A DNA stretch of 64,000 nt. Source: Microbacterium hydrothermale. Its GTDB lineage: Bacteria > Actinomycetota > Actinomycetes > Actinomycetales > Microbacteriaceae. The DNA lies in contig NZ_STGM01000009.1 of the NCBI RefSeq assembly GCF_004854025.1, positions 78,592 to 142,591 of the forward strand, written 5' to 3'. Below the pieces are notes generated by a model. The model saw nothing but the letters and a program-made list of their open reading frames with translations, was not told the DNA's origin and ran no database searches. Below are positions 25,299 to 34,328 of the stretch, in pieces. Position 1 is the first letter of the stretch. The number at the start of each line of letters is the position of its first letter. The translations under genes were made by a program, and so were the position numbers.

Positions 25299-28204
25299 TC
25301 GAGCAGAGCGAGCAGGGTCGCGGCATGCACGTCCGCAAGGGCGGAACGGATGCCGCGAGCGGGCGCCGGGGTCACCTCGGCGCCCGTTCGCGCCATGCGC
25401 GCGCGCACCCACACGGCGAACGGATCGCGCTCGTCGGCCGCCCCGCGCACCGCGTGAGCGCGGGAGAGCGCCTCGGCGGCGCGCTCGGACCGTCCCTCGG
25501 CGGCGTTCCATCCGGCCACGGTCACCAGGACGGTCGCGATGATCGGGTGGTCGCGCGACTCCACGGCGCGGGCGAGGCCGCGGCGCAGCGACGCTCGGGC
25601 GTCGTCGGGTCGGTCCTGCAGCAGCAGGGCCTGCGCGCGCAGGGCATCGACCCACGCGAGGAACTGATCCGGGATGCCGGGCTGCCCCTCGAGCCCCACC
25701 CGGTCGATCTCGCTCAGGGCGGCGGCTCCGTCGCCGTCGGCGATCTCGACGTGGGTCGCCGTCATACGCGCCTGCGCGAGCGCCCGCACGGAGCCGTCCG
25801 CCGCGGCGGCGCGGTCGATCGCGGCCGCGCGCTCCCGGGCCGCAGCCAGCCGGCCGAGTCGGAGCAGGATGCCGACGGCCTGCGCCTCCTGCTGCAGGAG
25901 GTCGGGCACCGAGGTCAGCCCGCGGATCGCCGCGCCGGAACGGTCGATCACCGCGAGGGCCTCGTCGAGCCGGTCGGCCAGCACGAGCCACTCCGAGCGC
26001 AGCTGGCTGGCGAAGCCGGTGCCCCACGCGTCGCCGAGACGCTCGAACATCTCCAGCGCCCGGGCGCTCTCGACGCCGAGCGCGTCCATGTCCCCCGCGT
26101 TCTGGGCGGCGCCGGCCCGCAGGGCGTGCAGGATCGCCCGGGTCCACGGGGGCGCCTCGGCGAGTTCCGCGTCGGTCACGTCGACGTGCCAGGTGCGCAC
26201 GGCCTCGCCCTCGTCGCTGTGCAGGACCGTCTCCGCCAGGCGGAGCAGGGGAGCGACCAGGGCGGTGATCTCGGACGGATGCCGCGTGGCGGCGTCCTCG
26301 AGCCGGGCGCGCCGCGCAGCGAAGGATGCCGCGGGGAGGGTCGAGGTGCGCCCGGGCTCGGGGAACGCGGCGGCGAAGAGCGCCACCGCCTCGAGCACGA
26401 CGCTCGGCTCGTCATCGAGGGGAGCGTCCGGGTCGGCGAACGTCGTGATCCCGCGGCGGAGGTCGTCGCTGCGCTCGCGCACGGCCCAGGGCCAGAAGAG
26501 GGTGCGGAGCAGGCGCACCCCGCCGGGGCGGTCGGCGGCATCCGCGCGCGTACGCAGGGCGGCGGCGAGGTTCTCGTCGTTCGCGTCGAACCACGCGAGG
26601 GCGTCGCGCAGGCCCGGGCCACGCGAGTGGGTCTCGCGCGCGGAGGCGAGATCGGTGAGCACGTCGGCCGCACGAGCGCGGAAGGCCTGCTCCGTCCCCT
26701 CGCCGCGGAGGCGGTCGAGACCGTACTCGCGCACCGTCTCGAGCATGCGGAAGCGCCCCTCGCGCCGGGTGAGGAGCGAGCGATCGACCAGGGCGTCGAA
26801 GGCGTCGGCATCCGCGTCGAACGCCGCCGCGACGGCCGGAGCGTCCGCGGTGCCGATGCCGTCGGGGAAGACCGCGGCGACCCTCAGGGCGATGCGCTCC
26901 CCCTCGGTGAGGGTGTCCCAGCTCCAGTCGATGAGCGCCCGCAGTGTGCGGTGCCGCTCGGAGCTGAGCCGCGGACCGTTCGACAGCAGGGCGAAGCGGT
27001 CGTCGAGCCCCGCATCGATCTCGGCGAGCGTCAGCGTGCGCGCTCGCGCGGCGGCGAGCTCGATCGCGAGCGGCAGCCCGTCGAGACGACGCACGATGCG
27101 CTCGGCTGTCGCGCGCTCGTCGTCGTCCGGAACGCGCCCGCGCGCGGAGCGCACCCGCGTGGCGAACAGCGTCTCGGCGTCAGTGGTGGGGAGCGGGCCG
27201 AGGTCGACGAAGGCTTCGCCCGAAATGCCGAGCGGCTCGCGACTCGTGGCGAGCACGCGCACTCCGGGGCTCATGCCGAGCAGGTGCAGGGCGGCCTCGG
27301 CGGCCTCGCGGATGACGTGCTCGCAGTTGTCGAGCACGATCACCACGCGCCGTCCCGTCACGGCCTCCGCGACGCGATCGGCGGCGGAGACGGTGGCCCC
27401 GCCGGTGTCGGGGAGGCGGATGCGCCGGCCCACGGCGCCCGCGATGGCCGTCCACACGTCCGCGGCGGCGGCCGGCGCCAGCTCGACCACGATGGAGTCG
27501 GCGACCGCGCGGGCGGTCTCGACCGCGAGGGTGGTCTTGCCCGCGCCGCCGGCGCCCAGCACGGTGACCAGGCGGTCGGTCTCGAGGCGCTCGCGGATCG
27601 CGTGGAGTTCGTCGGTGCGACCGATCAGCGCGCCGAGGGAGACGACGGGCGTCGGCGCGTTTGCTGCGGGGGCGGGCGGTGCGGGGGCGGGCGCGGTGGG
27701 GGCGGGCGTCGGCTCGGTGGGCATCGCGGCGAGTTTCTCCGCGTGACCTCGGTCTTCGAGCAGGTCGCGCACGAGCCAGTCGAAGCCGTCCGAGGGCGTC
27801 CAGACCTCGCCGGTCCACAGTGCGAGTGCCTCTCGGGCGAGCGCGGGATCGGCGGTTGAGCGCGCCCGCGCGACGAGGTCCTGGAAGCGGGTGATGTCGA
27901 CGTCGTCGCGCGACAGCGCGAGCCGGTACCCGCCGGGATCGGATGCGACGACGCCGGGCGGGAGCGACCGGCGCAGGCGCGACACGAGGGACTGCAGCGC
28001 CGCACGGGGGTCGTCGGGCCCGTCGAGACCCCACACGTCCTCGGCGAGCGCGCGATAACCGACGGTGGTGCCTGCATCGACGGCGAGACGCAGGAGCAGC
28101 GCCTGCTGCCCGCGCCCGGGCACGACATGGACGTCACCGGCCCCACCGCCGGCACCGTCACCGCCCGACGACACGGCCAGGCCGCCGAAGAACCTCACCC
28201 GCAC
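25295..28204 (-). CDS. AfsR/SARP-like regulator with winged helix, shortened BTAD and NB-ARC-type ATPase
   Basis: 969 residues. An OmpR-type winged helix (about 1-100, with LLLRLAVDAG and LQSLVSRLRR) is followed by a fragment of the bacterial activation domain (about 105-160), then an Ala/Pro linker and a STAND ATPase with Walker A GAGGAGKTTLA (near 217) and Walker B VVIVLDNCEH. The rest is a helical, TPR-like sensor. Family members switch on secondary metabolism or export genes. GTG at 28204 is preferred to GTG at 28213 because a TAGGGT box (28212-28217) lies 7 bases before it and covers the longer start. It converges on the DrrAB genes. Confidence 0.85.
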   Translation of the reverse strand: MRVRFFGGLAVSSGGDGAGGGAGDVHVVPGRGQQALLLRLAVDAGTTVGYRALAEDVWGLDGPDDPRAALQSLVSRLRRSLPPGVVASDPGGYRLALSRDDVDITRFQDLVARARSTADPALAREALALWTGEVWTPSDGFDWLVRDLLEDRGHAEKLAAMPTEPTPAPTAPAPAPPAPAANAPTPVVSLGALIGRTDELHAIRERLETDRLVTVLGAGGAGKTTLAVETARAVADSIVVELAPAAAADVWTAIAGAVGRRIRLPDTGGATVSAADRVAEAVTGRRVVIVLDNCEHVIREAAEAALHLLGMSPGVRVLATSREPLGISGEAFVDLGPLPTTDAETLFATRVRSARGRVPDDDERATAERIVRRLDGLPLAIELAAARARTLTLAEIDAGLDDRFALLSNGPRLSSERHRTLRALIDWSWDTLTEGERIALRVAAVFPDGIGTADAPAVAAAFDADADAFDALVDRSLLTRREGRFRMLETVREYGLDRLRGEGTEQAFRARAADVLTDLASARETHSRGPGLRDALAWFDANDENLAAALRTRADAADRPGGVRLLRTLFWPWAVRERSDDLRRGITTFADPDAPLDDEPSVVLEAVALFAAAFPEPGRTSTLPAASFAARRARLEDAATRHPSEITALVAPLLRLAETVLHSDEGEAVRTWHVDVTDAELAEAPPWTRAILHALRAGAAQNAGDMDALGVESARALEMFERLGDAWGTGFASQLRSEWLVLADRLDEALAVIDRSGAAIRGLTSVPDLLQQEAQAVGILLRLGRLAAARERAAAIDRAAAADGSVRALAQARMTATHVEIADGDGAAALSEIDRVGLEGQPGIPDQFLAWVDALRAQALLLQDRPDDARASLRRGLARAVESRDHPIIATVLVTVAGWNAAEGRSERAAEALSRAHAVRGAADERDPFAVWVRARMARTGAEVTPAPARGIRSALADVHAATLLALLD

Positions 28205-28211
28205 GGTGTCC

Positions 28212-28217
28212 ACCCTA
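28212..28217 (-). promoter_or_regulatory. -10 box for leaderless AfsR-like gene
   Basis: TAGGGT on the minus strand, 7 bases before GTG 28204. Confidence 0.5.
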
Positions 28218-28302
28218 GGTCGCGGCGCGTTCGGGGGCCGCGCGTCGGGGGTGGGGGGGAGGGGTCTGTGGACATTCCGCGGCGCTGTCGGCGGGTTTCG
28301 CT

Positions 28303-28308
28303 AGCCTG
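28303..28308 (+). promoter_or_regulatory. -10 box of the large membrane-protein gene
   Basis: TAGCCT predicts a start near 28315 and a short leader with GAGGGGG before the ATG at 28337. Confidence 0.55.
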
Positions 28309-28336
28309 GGGCGACGACCGACGCCGAGGGGGCACG

Positions 28337-31300
28337 ATGACGGACGCGGCGAACGGGGCACTCCGAGCGGGGATGGCGTGGCCGGCGCAGCCGGGCATCC
28401 TGACCGACACCACCCGGTGCCCGTCGTGCTTCACGACGATCTCCGCCACGCCATGCACGGCGTGCGGCCTCGACCTCACCGACGTGCGCACCGCGCGCGT
28501 GCTGGAGCTGTCCCACCGCATCGTGGAACTGAGCGACCAGCGCGCCGACGTGCTGCTGCGCATCCATTCGGATGCCGCCCCTGCCCCTGCCCCTGCCCCT
28601 GCCCCTGCCCCTGCGCCCGCCGCCGGCCGCGCGCCTGCCGGCGATCCCGCGTTCACCGTCGATCCCGCGTCTGCCGCCGATTCCGCGTTCGCCGCGGATC
28701 CCGCGCCTGCCGCCGATCCCGTGTTCGCCGCGGATCCCGCGCCTGCCGCCGATCCCGTGTTCGCCGCCGACCCCGCGCCGGTGACGACACCCGGCTGGGC
28801 GCCGCCGAGCCCGTCGCTCGTCGCCGACGGTGGGGGAGTGCACCTCGCGGACGCACCCGTCGCGCAGAGCCCGGCGGGCGGCGTTGCTTCCGTCCCGGTC
28901 GCCCCGGTCGCCCCGGTCGTCCCGGGTGCTCCGGGTGCTCCGGACGAGGGGACGTCCGGGGGCGTTCCCCTGTCAGGGGCTGTCGCTGCGGAGCCCGCGG
29001 CGCCGGCCGGTGCGGTTCCCCCGTTCGGGGCCGGGGCGCCGGTCGGTCCGGGAGCGCCCGCTGCCGACGCGGCCGGTCCCGCCAAGCCGCGACGGTCGGG
29101 CGTGCAGGTGTTCCTGCTCTCGGCGGGCGTCGTGCTGCTCGCGGTGGCGGCGGCGTTCTTCCTGACCGTGGCGTGGGTGGCCGGAGGACTCGTTCTCCGT
29201 TCGGTCGTGGTCGCGGTGGCCACCGCGGGTGTCGTCGTCACGGCATCCGTTCTCCGTCGTCGCGGTCTCGCCGCCACGGCCGAGGGCATCGCCCTGCTCG
29301 GGATCGCGCTCATCGCGCTCGACGTCTGGGCCGTGCGCGCCAACGACCTCGCCGGGGCCGCCGGGGTGGGCGCGCGTGTCTACTGGGGCCTCGCGGCCCT
29401 CGTCGCCGGGCTCGCGTTCGTGGGATGGGCCCGACTCTCGCGACTGCGCTCGCCGCTGTCGGTCGGCGTGGTCGCGCTCGTGCTCGGTCCGGCGTCGGTG
29501 GCCGCCGGGATCGCCGGCGACGATGCCGCAGCCGCCTGGTGCGCCGCGGCGGTGACCACTCTCGCCGTGGCGCTCGCCGCGCCGCTCCTGCCCCGACTGG
29601 CCCGACCGGACGTGGGCTCCCTGCGCGTCGAGACGGCGGTCGTCCGCGGTCTCGCCGCGGTCGGCGCCGTCGTCGGGCTCACCGCCGCCCTCGTGCGCGA
29701 CCCGGGCGCCGCCTGGGCGCCCGTCGCCGCCGCCCTTCCCCTCGCGATCCTCGTCGCCGCGCACGCCGCGATCGCCGCGCGCCGGGGCGAGAGCGCGACG
29801 GCGAGCGTGGCCGCCCCTCTCGCGGTCGTTCTGCTGGGAGCCGGGGTCGCGGCGACCGCGACACGAATGACGGATCCGACCGTCGCCGTCACGGTTCCGC
29901 TGCTCGTGGCGACCGTGGTCGCCCTGGGCCTCGACGTCGCCCGGTCCCGGGCGCGCGCGGGATCCGGGCGCACCGCGCTGTCCGCTGCCGCGCTCGCGGC
30001 GGGGGTCGCGGCGGCGCTCGCTGCTCTCCCTCCCCTCGGGTGGGCCCTGCTCGCCTGGGTCGCCCCATTCGGCGGCATCGGTCGCGTGTTCGGGAGATCG
30101 GCGTTCGCGGTCGACGTTCCGGATGCCACCAGCTCCGCATCCGTCCTGGCTCTCGCGGCCGCGGTCGTCCTCGCCGCGTTTGCCTGGCGGTGGGGCGGGC
30201 GATGGGTGGCACGTCGCCCCGCCCTGCTCTGGGCCGTCGCCGTCGCGGCCCTGCTGGCGGGGCCGCAGCTGCGCGTGATCGGCGCGGTCGTGCTGTGGAA
30301 CCTGGCTCTCGCCGTCGCCGCCCTGTGGCTGCTCCGCCGCCGGCGTGGGCTCGTCGCCGTCGCCATCGCCACTGCCGGCGGCCTCGTCGCCGTGACGGTC
30401 GGCTGGGTGCTGTCGTTCAGTTCGCCGCTGACCTGGGCGGTGGCGACGGTGGTCGTCGCGGCGCTGCTGTGGGCTGCGGCACCCCTCGCCGCGGCGACCC
30501 GCGTCCCCGCCGTCGTGGCCTTCGCGCTCTTCCTGCCGCTCAGCGCCGTGCTCGTGCCCTCCGCGGTGCAGAGCGGTCTCGGGGTATGGCTTGACGACCC
30601 GCACCCCCTCACGGCGGGGGCGGCCGTGGCGACGGTGCTGCTCGCCGTCGCGGTGCTGCTCGCGCGCTCGACGACGCGCCTGATCCCCGCGCAGCGGGGG
30701 GCCATGGCGCTGACGGGGCTCCTCCTCGTCGTCTGCCTCGGCTTCCCCGCGCTCGTCTGGGCGCGCGGCGGCGTCGCGGCGACGGGCTGGCTCGTGGCCA
30801 TCGGTGTCGTCACCGTCGTCTCGGCCGGGGCGATCGTGACCCGTCGGACGTCGGCCGATGCGGGGATCGTCCGCCCGGTCGCCGCGGTCCTCGTGCCGAT
30901 CATCGTGGCCGCGACGGTGCTCACCGGGGTGCGCGAGCTCGACCCGACCCCCTTCACCCGCAGCGTGCTCCTGGCATCGGTCGGCGTGGTGTGCGCCGCC
31001 ATCGCGCTGTGGCGGCTGCGCACCGACCGCCTCACACGCGGACTCTTCGACGCGGGAGCCGTCGCCGTCGGGGCGGCGGCGGTGGTCTCCGCCGTCTTCA
31101 CCGCGGGCGTGGCCCTGCCGTTGCTCCTGCTCGCCGTCATCGTGCTCATCCAGGCGGTCGAGGCCGACGGGCTCTTCTCCTCGCGGGGTGCACGCCGCCA
31201 CCTCGTCTGGCCGGCTCTCGCGGTCGCGGCGATCGCGCTGTGGACGCAGCTGACCACGCAGAGGGTCGAGACGGTCGAGGCCTTCACCGTCCCGGTCGCG

Positions 31301-33049
31301 GTGGCGCTGCTCGCGATCGCCGCCGCCGAAGAACGAGCGCGTCGCCGTCTCCCCGCGCGTCCGGCCGCGGCGCCCGCTGTCATCGCGTTCGCCGGGGTCG
31401 CGCTGGCGGTGATCCCCACGGCCACGGCCGCGGGCGATGACGCCGTGCGGGCCGTGGTGTCGATCGCCGTCGGCGCGACGCTCGCGGTCGTCGGCGCCTG
31501 GGTGAGGCCGCCTCGCACGCCCGATGCGCTGCCGCTCGCCGTCGCGGCGGCGGGGGCCGCGGGACTCGTCGTCGCGCTCGGGGCGTGTCTGATCGGGGCG
31601 TCCGTGCGCGGTGACGCCGCCGGAGGCGTGCTCGACGCGACCGTGGGGATCGTGACGGTGAGCCTGCTCGCCGCAGCGGCCGGTGTCTCCCGGCGGGAGC
31701 CGACGTGGTCGCGAGCGGTCGCCGGCGGCGTGGTCATCGCGGGCGTCGTGGTGTTCGCCCTCGGGGAGACGGTGCTCATCGGCCTCGGCGAGGGGCCCGT
31801 CGCGCGCGCCGTCGTAGCGATGCTGCTGCTCGGAGGGGCGGGCGCGGTGGCGCTTCGCAGCGAGGGACTCGCGCGCATCGTGCCGGGAGCCGAACCCGCC
31901 GTGACGGGATTCACAGCGTTGGGAGGCACGGCTCTGCTGGCCGTGGTCGGAGTCGGCGCGGGCGTGCGTCCGATCGAGGCGGTGACGCTGCCTCTCGCCC
32001 TCGCCCTCCTGGCGACCGGCGTGCCCGGCCGGGCCGACGCGGTGATCCTCCCGCACCGCGTCCTCGTCGCGGCGGGTCTGGCCGTCGGCCTGCTCCCCTC
32101 CGCACTGCTCGTCTCCGACGACCTCGGTCGCACGTTCGCCGTGCTGGTCGTCACCGGAGCGTTGACGATCGTCTCGGCGCTGCGGTCGCCGTCACGCCTC
32201 GCACCCCTCGTGACCCCGGTCTTCGCCGTCTCGGCCGCTGCACTCGTGCTGGCGGGCGTCCTCCGATCCTTCGCCGACCTCGACCGCCCGATCTTCGACC
32301 TGTGGGTGCCGCTGGTCATGCTGCCGCTGTCGGTGGCGGCGGTGCTGCGTCGCCAGGGCAGAACGGCACCGGTGTGGCTCGCCACCGTCGCGGCATCCGT
32401 CGCCCTCGCCGTCTTCGCGCTGACGACGGTCGCGCGCGTCATCGTGACGCCCGACGAGGGCACCATCCGGGCATCGATCACCGTGGCGGTGGTGGTGGGC
32501 GTCGGTGCCGCGTGGCGCGGGGTCGGTGAACGCTCCCTCGCGGCCGTGGGCCTCGGACTCGGCGCGATCGTCGCGCTGGGCGGAGCGGCCCTCGGCGTGG
32601 TCGACCCGATCGAGTCGGTCACGGTGCCGCTCGCGATCGGCGCGCTGATCGTCGGGTCGCGCGCGATGCGCGTCCGCGAGACGCTGGGCAGCTGGCTCGC
32701 ACTGGGCGCGCCGCTCGTCCTCCTGCTCGTGCCCTCGCTGCTCTTCGACTTCGGCGGCGCCAACGCGCTGTGGCGGATCATCGCCCTCGGGGTCGTCGCC
32801 CTGGCCACCCTGCTGCTCGGCGTCCGCTTCCGCCTGCAGGCGCCGGTGCTCCTCGGCGGCGTCGTGCTGATCGTGCACGCGGTCGCGCAACTGTGGCCCT
32901 GGATCGCCTCGATCTACGAGAGCGTCTCGGGGCTGTGGTGGCTGTGGATCGGCGTCGCCGGTGCGCTCCTCGTCACGATCGCGGCGACCTATGAGCGCCG
33001 GCTGCGCGAACTGAAGGCCGTGGGGCTCGCAATCCGCGCCCTGCGGTGA
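28337..33049 (+). CDS. Very large polytopic membrane protein with N-terminal zinc ribbon
   Basis: 1570 residues. A zinc ribbon is formed by C28, C31, C40 and C43 (CPSC...CTAC), followed by a helix and a long Ala/Pro/Asp-rich disordered stretch with internal repeats (about residues 80-250). Then come about 1300 residues of nearly continuous hydrophobic helices, perhaps 35-45, without loops of notable size. The overall plan matches large uncharacterised actinobacterial membrane proteins (SCO7613-type). No transporter motif is visible. Its function is unknown; the ribbon should be cytoplasmic. Confidence 0.8.
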   Translation: MTDAANGALRAGMAWPAQPGILTDTTRCPSCFTTISATPCTACGLDLTDVRTARVLELSHRIVELSDQRADVLLRIHSDAAPAPAPAPAPAPAPAAGRAPAGDPAFTVDPASAADSAFAADPAPAADPVFAADPAPAADPVFAADPAPVTTPGWAPPSPSLVADGGGVHLADAPVAQSPAGGVASVPVAPVAPVVPGAPGAPDEGTSGGVPLSGAVAAEPAAPAGAVPPFGAGAPVGPGAPAADAAGPAKPRRSGVQVFLLSAGVVLLAVAAAFFLTVAWVAGGLVLRSVVVAVATAGVVVTASVLRRRGLAATAEGIALLGIALIALDVWAVRANDLAGAAGVGARVYWGLAALVAGLAFVGWARLSRLRSPLSVGVVALVLGPASVAAGIAGDDAAAAWCAAAVTTLAVALAAPLLPRLARPDVGSLRVETAVVRGLAAVGAVVGLTAALVRDPGAAWAPVAAALPLAILVAAHAAIAARRGESATASVAAPLAVVLLGAGVAATATRMTDPTVAVTVPLLVATVVALGLDVARSRARAGSGRTALSAAALAAGVAAALAALPPLGWALLAWVAPFGGIGRVFGRSAFAVDVPDATSSASVLALAAAVVLAAFAWRWGGRWVARRPALLWAVAVAALLAGPQLRVIGAVVLWNLALAVAALWLLRRRRGLVAVAIATAGGLVAVTVGWVLSFSSPLTWAVATVVVAALLWAAAPLAAATRVPAVVAFALFLPLSAVLVPSAVQSGLGVWLDDPHPLTAGAAVATVLLAVAVLLARSTTRLIPAQRGAMALTGLLLVVCLGFPALVWARGGVAATGWLVAIGVVTVVSAGAIVTRRTSADAGIVRPVAAVLVPIIVAATVLTGVRELDPTPFTRSVLLASVGVVCAAIALWRLRTDRLTRGLFDAGAVAVGAAAVVSAVFTAGVALPLLLLAVIVLIQAVEADGLFSSRGARRHLVWPALAVAAIALWTQLTTQRVETVEAFTVPVAVALLAIAAAEERARRRLPARPAAAPAVIAFAGVALAVIPTATAAGDDAVRAVVSIAVGATLAVVGAWVRPPRTPDALPLAVAAAGAAGLVVALGACLIGASVRGDAAGGVLDATVGIVTVSLLAAAAGVSRREPTWSRAVAGGVVIAGVVVFALGETVLIGLGEGPVARAVVAMLLLGGAGAVALRSEGLARIVPGAEPAVTGFTALGGTALLAVVGVGAGVRPIEAVTLPLALALLATGVPGRADAVILPHRVLVAAGLAVGLLPSALLVSDDLGRTFAVLVVTGALTIVSALRSPSRLAPLVTPVFAVSAAALVLAGVLRSFADLDRPIFDLWVPLVMLPLSVAAVLRRQGRTAPVWLATVAASVALAVFALTTVARVIVTPDEGTIRASITVAVVVGVGAAWRGVGERSLAAVGLGLGAIVALGGAALGVVDPIESVTVPLAIGALIVGSRAMRVRETLGSWLALGAPLVLLLVPSLLFDFGGANALWRIIALGVVALATLLLGVRFRLQAPVLLGGVVLIVHAVAQLWPWIASIYESVSGLWWLWIGVAGALLVTIAATYERRLRELKAVGLAIRALR
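28577..28765 (+). repeat. In-frame minisatellite in the large membrane-protein gene
   Basis: A GCCCCT hexamer run (Pro-Ala repeats, about 28577-28615) is followed by a 36-bp unit encoding ADPAPAADPVFA that is duplicated exactly at 28694-28729 and 28730-28765, with degenerate copies before it. All units are multiples of three, so copy-number change would keep the frame. Confidence 0.8.
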
Positions 33050-33156
33050 CCTCGTACGTGATGAGCCGCGACGGATGCCGGCGGTCACCGTCCCGCCGGG
33101 CCGGGCGCCGTCAGCGGGAACCCTTCGCGGGCAGCGACGCGACGCTCGGTCGGACT

Positions 33157-33732
33157 TCAGCTCCGAGACTCCTTCGCCGCAGCCTTCGCGGCGCGCTTGT
33201 GTTCGCGCACCTTCGCCAGCGACTCGGGGCTGACGATGTCGGCGACCGAGCGGAACGAGCCCTCCTCGCCGTACGGAGCGGAGGCCTCGCGCCACCCGGC
33301 TCCGTCGAAGCCGCACTGTTTGCCGAGCAGCGCGAGGAAGATCTTCGCCTTCTGCTCGCCGAACCCGGGCAGCGCCTTCAGGCGCGTGAGCACGGTCTTT
33401 CCGTCGGGGTCGTCGCTCGTCCACAGGCGCTCGGCCTCGCCGTCCCAATCCTTCTCGATCGCCGCGCAGAGCGCCTGCACGCGCCCCGCCATCGATCCCG
33501 GGTAGCGGTGCACGGCGGGCGACTGCGAGAACGCGGCGGCGAACTCCTCGGGGTCCGCGTGCGCGATCGCGGCGGCATCCATCGATCCGGTGCGCTCCCG
33601 GATCTTCAGCGGACCCGCGAAAGCCGTCTCCATCGCGACCTGCTGGTCGAGCAGCATGCCGATCAGCAGGGCGAGCGGGTTGCTCGACAGCAGCTCGTCG
33701 GCGGCGGGGTCGTCGGTGATGCGCAGGCTCAT
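33157..33732 (-). CDS. HhH-GPD-type base-excision repair-like protein
   Basis: 191 residues resembling the HhH-GPD glycosylase fold. The helix-hairpin-helix is LTRLKALPGFGEQKAKIFLALL (about residues 113-134), and NPLALLIGMLLDQQVAMETAFAGP at the N-terminus is the family's first helix pair. No iron-sulfur cysteine cluster and no obvious Lys/Asp pair of the classical Nth/MutY site is seen, so catalytic activity is uncertain. A minus-strand AAGAAT box (33739-33744) lies 6 bases before the ATG. The end is basic. Confidence 0.82.
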   Translation of the reverse strand: MSLRITDDPAADELLSSNPLALLIGMLLDQQVAMETAFAGPLKIRERTGSMDAAAIAHADPEEFAAAFSQSPAVHRYPGSMAGRVQALCAAIEKDWDGEAERLWTSDDPDGKTVLTRLKALPGFGEQKAKIFLALLGKQCGFDGAGWREASAPYGEEGSFRSVADIVSPESLAKVREHKRAAKAAAKESRS

Positions 33733-33828
33733 GCCCTCATTCTTCCGCGAACGCCGACGAGCGGGGCGAATGCCCGGGCATCGCCGCGCGGCCCCCGCCC
33801 CGACTCGCCCCGGCCCGCCTCGGCTGAC

Positions 33829-33896
33829 CGAGACGGCATCTCACTGACAGATCGGCGGCGCCGCGCAGCGGGGATTGCCAGGGAGATGCAGTCTCG
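33829..33896. repeat. 68-nt palindromic repeat, type C copy 3
   Basis: Arms CGAGACGGCATCTC (33829-33842) and GAGATGCAGTCTCG (33883-33896) pair with one mismatch around a 40-base loop. The right arm is identical to that of copy 1 (13479-13492). It lies upstream of the HhH-GPD gene, downstream of the small 33983-34264 gene. Confidence 0.8.
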
Positions 33897-33982
33897 CGTT
33901 CCGCGAGGCCCGGCACCCCGCGAGCCCCACGCCCCGCGAGCCCCGACCCCCAAGGCCCGACGGCGCCGCAGCGCACCCGCCG

Positions 33983-34264
33983 TCAGGCGGGGTCGGCGAT
34001 CCACTTGCGGGCGAAGGGCACGGCATCCATCTCACGCAGATCCTCGGTGGCCTCGCTGATCTGCACCTCGAAGTGGGCGACGCTTCCGGGCTTCAGCCTC
34101 TTCACGAGGGAGCCGTCGACGCGACGGATCACGGTCTGCGTCACCGAGGGAGCGTCGTCTTCGATGTGCAGCAGGCCCAACGCGAAGGTCGCCACCCAGC
34201 GCAGTGCATTGCCTTGGCGGGGTTCCCCCGCGACCACGTAGACCTCGGATGCCGGTGTGCTCAC
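33983..34264 (-). CDS. Small protein of unknown function downstream of hemA
   Basis: 93 residues, not recognised. The sequence looks folded, with alternating beta/helix (LRWVATFALGLLHIED, TQTVIRRVDGSLVKRLKPGSVAHFEVQISE), no signal peptide. The GTG at 34264 is chosen because a minus-strand CAGGAT box (34271-34276) lies 6 bases upstream. It follows hemA by 64 bases but seems to have its own promoter; a role in heme synthesis is not implied. Confidence 0.65.
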   Translation of the reverse strand: MSTPASEVYVVAGEPRQGNALRWVATFALGLLHIEDDAPSVTQTVIRRVDGSLVKRLKPGSVAHFEVQISEATEDLREMDAVPFARKWIADPA

Positions 34265-34328
34265 GGCCCCATCCTGCCCGAGCCGCGGCGCGCGCTCCGT
34301 CGTACGCGACGCGATCGCCCGCGGGGTC

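Noticed and set aside
28577..28765. Short regularly repeated units considered as a CRISPR array
   Set aside because: Units are contiguous without spacers and lie in frame inside a coding region.
28973..32808. Two frames of more than 1000 codons opposite the large membrane protein
   Set aside because: Shadow frames rich in Arg/Thr/Ala without domains; the plus strand has a zinc ribbon, promoter and ribosome binding site.
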